Shown here: piece after piece, positions 51,301-62,600 of the stretch | Position numbering within the stretch: the first letter of the stretch is position 1 | Layout of the letters: each line of letters opens with the position of its first letter | From: Nissolia schottii | Taxonomy: Eukaryota; Streptophyta; Magnoliopsida; Fabales; Fabaceae | Reading direction: 5' to 3' | DNA length: 64,000 nucleotides | Assembly (NCBI GenBank): GCA_003254905.1 | Contig: QANU01018269.1 | Location: 11,733 to 75,732, forward strand | Notes under the pieces: model-generated | Told to the model about the DNA's origin: nothing | Seen by the model: the letters and a program-made list of their open reading frames with translations, nothing else | Database searches by the model: none | Made by a program: the position numbers and the translations under genes

Positions 51301-52750
51301 AACACGGTCCCGCCCTGAGCACCATGGTACATGACCAACCTGCTACCATAGTATGCCATGAAAGACCAAATAGCAAAGACGACGCCGTTGCTTCCGATGG
51401 CCAACCCCTTGGCCAAGCCTTGTTTCAATCCTAACTTGACGGAGCCTAGCAGGGCATCAGAGAAAGCAACTATGGTCTTGCTCTCCCCAACAAAGGAATA
51501 GACTGTTCTGATTGAAGATATTGCTTGCTCTGCTATTGTGCCAGCTTGATTGTACTCTTCTCTGATCTTTCTGGCCAACACCATCAAAGTCCTCCCATAC
51601 ATCAAGCCAGGGATCACGAGTATTACCACAAAAGGGAACCCCACAATTGCCAACCTCCACAGCAACGCAAACGCCACTATGTAGCTCCCAATGAACGTGG
51701 AGGCATTCATCAAGAAATTTGGTACCTATTATATAGTTTTCCCAAATTTGAAAGAGACTCTGTCAATTTGGTACGCTCTTAATTAACCAGATACATTGAA
51801 TTAGAGGGAGTATGAATGTGTATCTTGGATTGGTCACATACCTTTTCCCCTAGGCAATCTTGGATTACAAGGCTATCATTGGAGACACTGGTGACGACCT
51901 CTGAGGTGCTTGTGACATGTAAGTCAAAGTATGCCACTTCTTGTCTTAGCACTGCCTTTAAATACCTGGCCCTCATTCTTGCAGCTTGTCTTTCACCTGT
52001 TCTAGTCCAACAATAACCCTCTGAAAAAGTGAAGACAAAATTATGAGGGTTATTACAATGTTAAAAGCTTCTTGTATTATAGACAAGCAAAAAATCATAG
52101 CAACAATTGGGAAAAAAATAAAAAATAAAAAAAAAACTCACCCAGGAAGCATGAAACAAATGAGCCACAAGCCAAATATAGAAAGGTCACTGCATTCTGC
52201 ATCACAAATTAAGAAAAGCCAAACCAAAAATAAGCCACTCCTGCTCCTTAGTCTTTAATGTTCTTTTGGTGTGCTGAGAAATTTTCATGTGCTTCAAGAG
52301 CAAGAAAATTTTTTTTTCCCCCATTTTATGTATACTATTCATTGTCCACCATATTAGTTTTGTGACAGTCATATCCTCTGTCTCTCACTTTTTAACTGAT
52401 ATGTTGATCATTAAATGATACGTAATAAGAAGAAGAAGAAGAAGAAAGAAAAAACAAGTTTCTTTGAAACTTTTATTTTCATTTTGCAAGTAATCAAAGA
52501 GAGATAGTACCTTGTTGACGTTATGAGTTAAACTGTCTCCTGAAGAATTGCCAAAGTTGTTCATAATCTTGCTAGTGACGAGCAACACCAAAGGGATGGT
52601 TAAGCCATCACCAATTGCCCCCAACATGCCAAAGGCCATAAGGAACAAATCAATTACATCTGCATGCATGAAAATGGTCCTTAAGGAACCATTCTTCTTC
52701 TTCTTCTTCTCTCTAACCATGGCAACACTATTATTGTGATCCACAGCCAT
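42360..52750 (-). CDS. ABCB15: Full-size ABC transporter, ABCB (MDR/PGP) subfamily, ABCB15-like
   Basis: Complete gene with nine exons: 52750-52511, 52196-52142, 52020-51842, 51725-51268, 50989-50770, 50668-50348, 47242-46301, 45199-44485 and 43051-42360. The total is 3822 bp or 1273 residues, the usual full-size ABCB length; all introns are GT-AG and in phase. The order is membrane domain 1, ATPase 1, linker, membrane domain 2, ATPase 2. ATPase 1 has Walker [10 protein letters not shown] at 395-403, signature SGGQ at 500-503 and Walker B LLLDE with E524. ATPase 2 has GQSGSGKST at 1051-1059, [20 protein letters not shown] and AHRLST. Phrases such as [16 protein letters not shown] and [12 protein letters not shown] match Arabidopsis ABCB15 as I remember it. 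It is a membrane ATP-driven exporter; auxin or other substrates are inferred only from the family. The 3.1-kb intron after exon 6 and the intron after exon 8 carry transposons. Confidence 0.95.
43140..44440 (+). mobile_element. LINE fragment in ABCB intron 8, antisense to the gene
   Basis: Plus-strand sequence at about 43300-43700 encodes the C-terminal zinc-binding region after a plant LINE reverse transcriptase: [20 protein letters not shown], then [17 protein letters not shown], then [15 protein letters not shown] later open stretch at about 43961-44210 looks like the following RNase H-type part. Stops and frame changes separate these blocks, so it is dead. No flanking duplication or A tail was recognised; the limits are approximate. 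Confidence 0.75.
45400..46220. repeat. Repeat-derived sequence in ABCB intron 7
   Basis: AT-rich stretch with many AATTTGGTCA/TAATTTAA words (45410-45670), then a GGTACGGTATCGGTACAGGG-type low-complexity block near 45800-45840. Neither has clear ends. Confidence 0.35.
47999..49023. mobile_element. Foldback element, copy 2 of the 703-1734 family, in ABCB intron 6
   Basis: The left arm has CATTGGACATGTTGGTCCCTCCGTCC and the right arm, on the other strand, GTTGGACTTGTTGGCCCCTTCGTCC. The core is CCACC-rich, and GGGACTAAGTAGTCCCTAGACTTTTTT followed by GTTGGTTTCTAAAC parallels 1462-1510 of copy 1. No coding capacity. One undetermined base lies at 48146 in the left arm. It sits in the 3.1-kb intron between exons 6 and 7. 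Confidence 0.65.
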
Positions 52751-53016
52751 TTGACACACACACAAAAACAAAAACACACAACACCACTCTTAATTAGTCC
52801 TCACAATAAAACAAAAGTAACTAGGAATGGGTCTTGTTATGCCTTCTCTGGAATTTTGGTTCCGGAAGAAGAGCCTCCTCAATGTTACTATGGGTTTATA
52901 GGAATCAGTGTGTGTGAATGAGAGGTGGAGAGGGCAAAACAGCAGAACAAAAGTGAAGGGGGGGGCCGGAGGGGGGTTGATTATTCCCTGATAACATGTG
53001 GAGGGGGCTTATTATA

Positions 53017-53024
53017 AATTTATA
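53017..53024 (-). promoter_or_regulatory. Candidate TATA box of the ABCB gene
   Basis: TATAAATT on the minus strand about 270 bases upstream of the start codon, followed by GC-rich sequence. The position is plausible for a leader of about 240 bases. No other support. Confidence 0.3.
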
Positions 53025-53049
53025 ATGAGTGTGCATGTGGGGAGGGAAA

Positions 53050-54930
53050 CCTCATGTCTGACTTTGTAGTATAACCTACTGTTTTTTAGTTTTATTTTTA
53101 TTTTTCGTATGTGAATAAAAGATATACAATAAGTACATTTATATATAAATAATATAAGATAAAACTTATAATATGTAATACATTTTTACTCAAACAAAAG
53201 ACATGAATTACACACGAGCTCAAAGGTACCTAAATTGAAAAATTACACACGAGACGGGAGGGGGGAACAATTTAATATTGAAGTGTAGAAGGTTACTAAA
53301 TGTGGTATTTTTTTACGAGTCGACAAGTTTTGTGGCGATTTATGCCGCTGTTTTTTTTATTGGAATAATCACCACAAAAGTGGTGATTTAAATCGCCGCC
53401 TTTAAATTTTTAATAAATTGCCACTTTTTGTGACCATTTATAGTGCTGCTCTTTTATTTTTTTAATAAACCGCCACAAAAAATTTCACATTTTGATACAT
53501 TATGCAAATTGAATCATAATCTTTTTTTTTTTCCCACTTTTTCTATCACACTTAAATTTTTTTATCCTGCATTAATCTTCGTCCTTCAATTTGTAAGCTT
53601 GCAGAAATTTCGTAATGCACTTCCTAATTTGGTTATAGTCTTCTTCACCCAACCCTACTACATCAAACCATTCTTCCTGAAATAAAATCATAGAAAAATA
53701 TATATTTCGAGAAACACTTTGAGACATAGAAACAACAAAGATTAGAATATGTTTGAGATAAAATATCACATTTAAACAACAAACAAATAGAGAGTAACAT
53801 TTCTTAATTGTCACTACAATATCAGATTTTGAAAGTAAAATAATAAAAACTAAAATGCCACTTGTTCGATCAATAATCAATTGGGGATTTCAAAACCCCA
53901 ACTCAACATCTAATAATAAGATAAGCAAGTTAAAAATAAAATACCAATTGATTCTCAAGGAACACAATACGCATAATATAAAAATAGACTATTAACATGA
54001 AAGAGCAAAAACCATTAAAAAAAGGTCAGAGTTTTTTTTTGTGCGCAAAAAACAAAGGTTAAATCAGGGATTTGAAAGCCCTAACATCATATCAAATAAA
54101 ACAATTAACAAATAATTTAAAAAACATAGTACCCAAATGTTTCTAAATGATGACAATAAATATAAGAAAATAGGTATGAGAGATGAAAAGTAGATGGATA
54201 GTTAAAACATGAAATGTTTGAGATGGAGATTGAAAGTTTAGTATTGATTGAATAAAAGTTTTACCAATAAACTATCTATCATGAATCATTCTTAAGTAAG
54301 ATAGATATATAAGACTCTCTCCTCTCTCATTTTCTTCTGCCCTCCTCTTTTGTGAGTGTTAGAGAGGGGAGCTATCGTCATTCTTTTTTTACGGCACCCC
54401 ATTGCATTTTTTTTTGTTACTTAGAATTTTTTTGTATTTTTTATTCCCATTTGTGTGTGTTTTTGTTGTCATTGGTGTTGTTTTCATTCCTTTGGTATGG
54501 TTGTATTATGTTCCCCTTTGCCATGTTTTCTTTTTTCTTTTATGGTTATTTTCGTTTCTCTTTGTGAGATTTTGTTTATAGGGATTTTACAGATGAAGAA
54601 GATATTTGGATTTATTGTGAAATGAAACATAATGCATTCTTTAAGTTGTAACATTGGTAGTATTGGTCTTTGATATGAAAGATGCTTGGACAACCATAGT
54701 CTTTGGGCAAGGTGCAGAGCTGCAGATCTTCAGTTCGTTTATAATGAATGTATTCGTATCATATTAATGTTAGATCTGATGTATTATTTTCAATTTGTAA
54801 GTGCTATTAGGTTGCTTTATGAATGAAAATTTTCTTTTCTTGTCAAAAAAAAAAGAAAAAGGAAAAAGGGAGAGAGATATATAAGATGAGGTAGGGAATG
54901 CCTAAAAACAATCATCATAGTGGAAAGTCT
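53050..54930. other. Intergenic, with a possible decayed CACTA-like piece and a LINE 3' end
   Basis: At 53330-53480, several GTGGCGATTT/AAATCGCCGCC/CCGCCACAAA words point in both directions, like the subterminal repeats of legume CACTA elements. A short open end at 53572-53680 (minus strand; VVGLGEEDYNQIRKC, after a TTTCAG acceptor-like site) could be a last exon. At 54350-54860 the sequence ends TTTTCTTTTCTTGTC then an A run, like a LINE 3' end. All three readings are tentative. Confidence 0.3.
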
Positions 54931-54934
54931 TTAG

Positions 54935-56275
54935 AGGGCATTTGGCACATTGCTTATCAAGATTACCGGTAATCTGGATTAACTGTTAGAAAGATTACCA
55001 CCTTTTAAATTATTGGTAATGTTACATTACAGTGTTTGGTATGCCAATTTACATTACCACGTTTGGTACATCAAAAGGATTGTGAGGTAATAAATGCATT
55101 TTACCATAATGCCTTCTAAGTAATAAATAAAATAAAAATAAATAAAATAGTAATAAATTAAATAAATAAAAATTACCATAATAACAATAATAAAAATTGG
55201 TTAGTATATTGCGGTGATGGTGGTGGTAACGGTAATGGTGGTGATGAGTATGGTAATAGTGGTAGTGGTGGTGGTGGTGGTGACCATAATGGTGGAAATT
55301 AAGGGTGTTCATAACCCGGTTCAGTCCGCTAACCTGGACTGCCCGATTTTAATTAAACCCGATTTTAAACAACTCTAAAAAAAGTTCGATTTTAATTCAT
55401 ATCGGGTTCAGGTTTAGTCTCGGGTCACCTGGACCAGCCCGCATACACTACTATATTATGCATTTCTTATTTTTTTTCCTTCACATCCCATAGCTCATGT
55501 CTATTTTGGTGTCTATTGTAATTAAACCATGTCTATTTTGGTGTCTACTTCTTAAATTATGTATATTTTAGTATCTATTGTAGTTAAACCCAGTCTTCTT
55601 CGGTGTAGAAATCTGTTGTAGTGCACTTATTATTATTTTTTTTTTTTGGTTTATGTTCCACTAAAACTATGGAAATTTAAATGAAAATGCTAAGATTATA
55701 AATTTTATGTCATTTTGTTGTAGTGTTTGAAATTAAAATGAGTTATAGTAGAGATGTCAGTGATGGGTGTAGTGGCAGTGGTGATGGTTATGATAATGGT
55801 AGTAAAGGTGATGGCGACGGCGGCGGCGACAACAATGGGTAGAGGCGGCAGTGGTAGTGGTAGTGATTGTGACAATGTCGACAATGATGGTGCTGATGGT
55901 GGTAGTATTGGTAGGTAATGGTAGTAGTGGTGGTTGTGGTGGCGACAAAGGTGACGGTGGTGGCGGTGACAATGGTGGTGGCGATGGTGATGGTGGGGCG
56001 GTGGTGTTGAGTGGTATATGTTGGTGGTGGCGGGAGTGGTGGTGGTTGTGGTGGCTCATGGAGAGAGATGTGTTTATGTTAAGAATATTTTTGTCAAAAA
56101 AAAAAAGTTGAAAGATTAATTAAAATGTGGTAATCCAGATAGACACTTCTCATAGGATAATCCACATTAATACCAACAATGTTGTATAACAAAACAGATC
56201 AATATGGATTACCATGTAATTTAATTGCAAGATTATCAATAATCTATCCACATTACCTCATACCAAACGTCTCCT
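54935..56275. mobile_element. Long-TIR non-autonomous element with GGT-rich core
   Basis: AGGGCATTTGGCAC at 54935 pairs with AGGAGACGTTTGGTAT read from 56275. The arms continue with GATTACC/GGTAATC words (54980-55080 and 56130-56270). A TAG triplet flanks both ends (54932-54934 and 56276-56278). The interior holds two long GGT/GTG-rich tracts (about 55210-55300 and 55760-56060) that generate glycine- or histidine-rich open frames without gene character. TIR type and 3-bp duplication could fit PIF/Harbinger, but this is not certain. Confidence 0.6.
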
Positions 56276-56279
56276 TAGT

Positions 56280-57345
56280 TCATTGTAATGATTGAAGAGC
56301 ATATAAAGTTTTTTGTATAATACAATAAAAGAATATTGAAGATTGATGATTATCATAGAGGAAGATCCTAAATGTAGAATTAAGATATATATACCAATGA
56401 TTTTGAATATAAGCACAAACTTTGCATCCTTGAAAATCAAATGAACGAAAATGAATTAGAAAATTTAAGAAAATCAAAAACCCAAAAAGTAATAATAATT
56501 ATTTTACATAGAAAAATTGTTACAAAGAGGAAAAAAAAACCAATAAATCTATATATAAAAATTATGATGCAAGCTTATAGTGGCCCCAATTTTTGCAGTG
56601 GAGGACACGTAGACAACACAAAAGTTTCAAACAGAAAAAAAATGTCTCATATGGGATTCAGCAAATGTGTGGATTCGACAACCATATGGGATCGAGAAAA
56701 AACATTCATTAACCAGTATCTATCTATGTCAAGGTGAAGGAAAAAAGAAAAGAGAGTGAAAGAAAGAAGTGGGTCTCCGGAAGATGGTGCGATGGTGGAG
56801 GTGAATGAAATTGGACGACTAATGCCATTTATTAGCCTTCAACGTTTTTAAGGTTAATATCCATTTACCCATTAATCAAGTTTACTATTATTGTTAATGT
56901 TAATTATTGATAAAATTCAAAATGAAAACAATTAGTAGTTGTCAAAGAAAAATTATTTTTTTAGCCAAAAAAAAAATCGTATATTTGTTCAATATATAAA
57001 AACATTTTTGAGAATAATTTCATTAATATCCAATAACAATTTTTAGATTAATGGAAAATTAATCCCCACAAATAGCATTGTGTCATGAATTTTTTTTTAT
57101 TTTTTATTTTTATTTTTTGCAAATAAGCTTCTTAATAGTCAATTGCCATGTGACCGAAGTTATAGTTATATGCGCAAATTTCAAATGATAATTATTTTTT
57201 TAAAATTTGGTGTTGCATATATCCATATCCACATATAGAGTATGTAGATTCCTTATATTACAAATTCAAATTTTAGTTTAATAATTATTTATTTTTAATT
57301 CATTATTTAACAAATTAGATTTCTAGAAAGTAATTTTTATTCAAG
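56280..57345. other. AT-rich intergenic DNA
   Basis: No gene or clear element seen. Confidence 0.5.
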
Positions 57346-57349
57346 ATTA

Positions 57350-57648
57350 ATATTCTGTTTGGTCTTTAAACTTACACCTTTACCTTAATTAGTCCCTCAA
57401 CTTAAAAAAAGTAATAAGTTAATCCTTGGATTTTGCAAATGTTAAACTTGTTGTCCTAAGTAGTCACTGGACATTCATAATATTATTCTAAATAGTCCCT
57501 GAAAAATTTAAATATTTCATTTTGGGACATGGAGTATGGACTAATGAGTCTAACATTCGCAAAGTTTAGAGAGTAACCTGTCACATTTTTTAAGTTGAGG
57601 ACCAACTAGGGCTTAAAGTCAAGGGGCCAAATAAATTATTAACCATTT
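57350..57648. mobile_element. Short inverted-repeat MITE related to the foldback family
   Basis: The left arm (TTTGGTCTTTAAACTT, then TTAGTCCCTCAACTTAAAAA and GGATTTTGCAAATGTTAAAC) pairs imperfectly with the reverse strand of the right arm (TTTGGCCCCTTGACTT, GTTGGTCCTCAACTTAAAAA, AAACTTTGCGAATGTTAGAC). About 300 bp in all. The wording of the arms is close to the arms at 703-990 and 47999-48110, suggesting a deletion derivative of the same family. Confidence 0.6.
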
Positions 57649-57649
57649 T

Positions 57650-59287
57650 ATTTAATTCTATATTTACCAAATCCAATTAAAAATAATAATTATTATTTTA
57701 GTTACTTATTTAGCAAAATCAAATTTCAAAATAATTTTAACCGTTGAATCAATCTAACCCTAGGGTTAAGTTAAATTTGAGAGATTTTGACAGCAATTAT
57801 TTTAAATTATTTTTTTAATACTTTTCTAATATTTTCGTTGAAGTTGTTAACTTTTTTCAAATTGACATAACATCGAGGTAAAATTCTTTAAATCAAACAA
57901 ATGGTTTTGGGTTTGAGCATTGGGAATAACAAAAAAAATTTCTTGAAAAGTGGATCTTTCAATCGTCAATTTGACTGTAAACGACGGGTTTAAGATCAAC
58001 TTGATATCTGTTGTTAAAAAACAGATCCATTAAACATAAATAATAATATGTGCTTTTAGACCATATGATCTTCATTTTTTTTTTATTTTATCTCACATAT
58101 CATATATTCTAAGTTTTTGTTTTATATTCTTTTTTTTTTTTCGTTTTTTTTTTGTAAAGTCATCCATCACAGGTTGTTTCTTGCCTGAAATAATGTTTCG
58201 TGAGTTGCAAAACTAATTGGCCGCCACCAGCACAAAGAAAGGTCTATGAGGAAGAATATCAGAAAGCAAAAAGAATCCATAGAAAAGGGAATATACTGTT
58301 AAAGAAGAATAAAGTAAATCATTTTACGATTGTCTAAAAGTATTAAAAAGATGAAAAAAACATGGAGCACCATTGACTTTGGTGACTTGAAATTTATAAA
58401 TTTCATATTTCACATTCAAAAGTTGAAATAGATTAATCGCTAACTTGACATAAATCAAATGAAACCAAACAAATAAAAATTTGGGGTAAAAAAATTAATT
58501 TTTTTTAAAACTTCATCATATTTAATAAAAAATAGAAAAAAATTACATAAACAGAATCTAACAAACTCTAGAAAACTATTGATGATGAGTTAGAAACTAT
58601 AGTATAGAGATCAAGATGATGAATGCGAAATAGAAAGGATCAAATGATAGAAACATAGACATCAAATAGTAACCCAATTGGCCTTTGTCCCAACGCTGGC
58701 AACTCATCCCTCGTTGAGATGAGGCATGAACCCTTTAAAATCTCTCACAGGGTGTGCTCCCTCCATTAGGACGATTGATTTAGAGGAATAATTGAAGAAA
58801 AATATGGTTGGAACATATAATAAAATAATAGATTATAGAAGATAAATAATTCAAATAAGAAAAGATAAATAATAAAAATAAGATAATGTCACTACATCCA
58901 AGGCTTTTTGTTACATCTGCACACAAGAAAAAAAACAAATTGAAGTTAAAATAAAATAAAATTCAGAGAAAGGAAAGAGAAAAGGATGAACATATTGTGA
59001 AAAGGAAGAATGAACTATGAAGTGGAAGAGGATGCAAGAATTAAGAAGAGGATGGGGAAGAAGAAAATGGGAAGATAAAAAAATCTCTAAAACGGAACAA
59101 AGAAAGAAGAGGAGGAATTGCGAAAAGTGAAAAAGAAAGAAAATATCTAGTAAAATTATGCCAAGATTATCTATTGACAGTATGACAAATTAAGTGATTA
59201 AAGATCTCGACAACTAAAAATCTTATTTTTATAAAAGCATATTAGGAGTATATCTACAGTTAGTCAAATTTACTTATCTCAACCATG
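57650..59287. other. AT-rich intergenic DNA
   Basis: No gene seen. A purine-rich stretch lies at about 58930-59150. Confidence 0.5.
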
Positions 59288-59694
59288 TGTAGTTAGTGAA
59301 AATTGGTTGATTAGTTTAACTCCTAGTCAGTTAGTTTGTTGCACTAACCATAGTTAGGAAGTTACGAGTTAGTTAGCTTTAGTTAACTCAGTTGTGTTTA
59401 TTAACCACCATATATGTTGTATATGTGTAAATTTATTCTTCAATTAATTAATTCACAGATTCTTCATTTCAATATGGTATTAGAAGTACATTGTTCGCAT
59501 TTTTCTCTAAATTCAAAAAATCTTCTCGAGGTTCTCTGAGCCTCATTTTTCTTTCTCACTTCAGGATCTGCGATTCTTGCCTCTTCCTGCCATGGAAGAC
59601 CTTGTGAATCCTTACTTTCTTCACCACTCCGATAGCCCAAGCTTGCTTCTAGTTACTCAGCCTCTGATCAATGACAACTATCCTTCATGGTGTC
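59288..59694 (+). mobile_element. 5' end of a Ty1/copia element, interrupted by CACTA
   Basis: An LTR-like stretch ends CA at 59471, followed at 59475-59486 by TGGTATTAGAAG, close to the initiator-methionine tRNA primer site of Ty1/copia elements. A gag start follows at 59592 (MEDLVNPYFLHHSDSPSLLL). The gag sequence stops where the CACTA terminus begins at 59695. The rest of the element should lie beyond the CACTA insertion, outside the window. The LTR start is approximate. Confidence 0.75.
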
Positions 59695-62600
59695 CACTAC
59701 TAGAAATTTGACTATTACCGTCGGTATTTACAGGTGTTACTGTCGTACAGGAGAATTACCGTCGGTATTACCGTGGGAATTGAGCAAGCGGTAACGAAGT
59801 CGATGGTAATGAAATTAGCGTCGGGGTCCTTCCGACGACGGTAATTTCCGGCGGACAAAGCCGCTAGTAGTCTAGTTCGGAGAAAATCGAACCGGTCCAG
59901 GGTTACCGTCAGTTATTGACAACGGAAAAAATAATAATATTTTATTGTAACGATACTGTCGGGAATTACCGACGGTAATTCCGTATCTAATTTGAGAGAT
60001 TACCGCCGATGACATACGCCGGTAATCATACTAATATTTTATTAATTTATTATCGTCGTGCCAAAATCCGACGGTAATATAATGATGTTTTATTCATTTA
60101 TTATTTATTACCGTCGTGATTAACCGCCGGTAATGTTATGTTATTTTTGTCTTTTCCCGTCGGATTCTACCGATGGTAATATAAATGTTTGGTTTTCCCA
60201 TATTTGGGTTTTGTATGATTATTTTTTTTGCTGAAAATAATTATAACTAAAATATTTTAAGCAGGTTTATAGTAGACAATTATATTATTCAAATAATTGA
60301 ATGCCATTTTATATTTAAATAATTATATAATAATATTATTATACCCTAATATTCATGCCTGCGCCGAAATAATTATATGACAACATTATACCCCAGAGAA
60401 TTTTGATTTTATTTAATTAATCCCTAAAGCCTAAACCATTAATTGACACGGAGAAATCTACAATCTCAAAATTATATAACCAAATAAAACATTTGGAATA
60501 AGGTCACGTAATGTCACATAAAAATAATGGTAATTATATTTTTCGGTTTATTATTGTACACAAATTTATATTTAATAGCTAATTATGGAATTAATCAATT
60601 AATACTGAGATGGTAATAGATCAATAAAAAGGCATACAACAAGTACTTCTTAAGTTACAACGAAAGAAATATAATTTTTAAATTGTTTAGTATTAATACA
60701 AATCGCCCGTCCCTAGTTTGACGACGAATAATAGACACTGTCTACGTCGTTCTCAGAATTTAAGTCCGAGTCAAAATCTGTGTTGTCTTCTTCTTTCTCT
60801 TCTTCATCTTCTTCTTGTTCGTCTTCTTCGTCTACCTCTTCTTCTTCGTCGCTGTCACTGTCGACGTTTGATTGCAATTGTTGATGAATGTTGGCAATTT
60901 GAAGTATCTCTGGTTCGTCGTTTGCTGCAACCAGTGTGATTGTATCTGTTGTGTGAACGACGATTGTTGAAGGGATTATGTCTGCCCCTTGATATGGTTG
61001 ATCATTCGATGATTGGTCAGCCGGTTGCATGCCATCCAACTCAATGCAGCCACTTGGTTTGCTCTTGAGAACAACTTTCCAACTTGGCTGAGTTGCTCCT
61101 GGATAGCTAGCATAGTATACTTGCTTTGCTCTTACCGCAAGAATGAATGGATCATACCCGTTGTAACGCCTTGCATGATTAACCTCAGTAATGGAGTAAT
61201 CTGGATGAGTTCGTGTTCCATTTGGTGAAGTATCGTACCAATGACAGAAGAAGAGAACAACGTGATTGGATGTGCCATTGTGCTTATATTCCAATACAAG
61301 TATTTTTTGAAGTACTCCGTAAAAATCGAAACATGGTTCCTCAGCATTGGAATATTCACACTTGACATAAACACCACTGAAATGGAGTGTACTGGTAAGT
61401 AGCAAATGTATTTGCATGTATGTACATCAAAGAAATTATATTAAGGATGGACGACACGAACTTACTCATAGTAGGGTAGCACTTCTTCACAGTTGAGCAA
61501 AACACACAGGTGGCCTGCTTCCTTTTCTTGCGCGTTCAACCTGTAATCTAAACCCTTTCCTGCTGGACGACCGGATGGATTGAATATAGAGAGTGTCGCC
61601 GGATTAGGCATTCCGCCACCATCATCGTTCCATGGCACCGTTGTTCTACTGCAATCAACATTAGCTTCAAAGTAGTACGAACAGAATAAAGATGTTTCTT
61701 TTGTCAAGAATGCCTCGCAAATCGACCCTTCAACTTGAGCTCTATTCTTAACAGTTCTCTTGAAGAATCCCACGCATCTTTCGAACAGATACATCCACCG
61801 GTACTGAACTGGGCCACACATGCGAGCCTCATACGGCAAGTGTGCAGAAAAATGTTCCATCACGTCAAAAAAACCAGGCGGGAACAATCTTTCAAGCTGG
61901 CATAGGACGATCGGAATGTTGTGTTGTAGGATTGCTCGGTTTGAGACATTAACTGTGGACGAGCACAATGACTTGAAGAATTGACTTAGTTCACACAGAG
62001 GTTTCAGCACGTTCTTTGGTAACTCTCTAAACGCGATGAGAAGCAAACATTGCATAAACACGTGACAGTCATGACTTTTCATTCCAACCAATTTTCCTTG
62101 GGCCATGTTAACACACCGAGCCAAGTTAGATGCAGAACCGTCGGGCAATCTCAGAGTCTGCAACCAACAAAGAACACTTTGAACTTGCTGCTTGTTGAGG
62201 GTGTAGCAAGCCTTCGGTTTGATGACACGACCACCTGAAATCTCTTGTAAATTCAACTCACGGCGCCTGCAAACCTCTTTCAAGTCCATTCTCGCCTTTA
62301 TGTTATCCTTGGCTTGGTCAGTGTTCATGACAGTATGCATTATATTATCAAATAAATTCTTCTCAATGTGCATAACATCGAGACAATGACGGACCAAGTT
62401 ATCTTTCCAATACGGCAGGTCCCAAAATATGCTCCTATTCGTCCAGTTATGTTGTTCCCCGTAACCTGGAAGGCTAACCTTTCCAGTCTCAGTTATCTTC
62501 GGTAACCGTCTTACCCTCCTCCAAATTTCGCAACCAGTTAATCTCTGCGGTGGCTCATCGATTTCAATTCTATTCTTCCGAAATCCATACTTGCTGTTAC

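Noticed and set aside
55757-56111. Histidine/proline-rich and glycine-rich open frames
   Set aside because: Translations of GGT/ACC simple repeats in the core of an inverted-repeat element.
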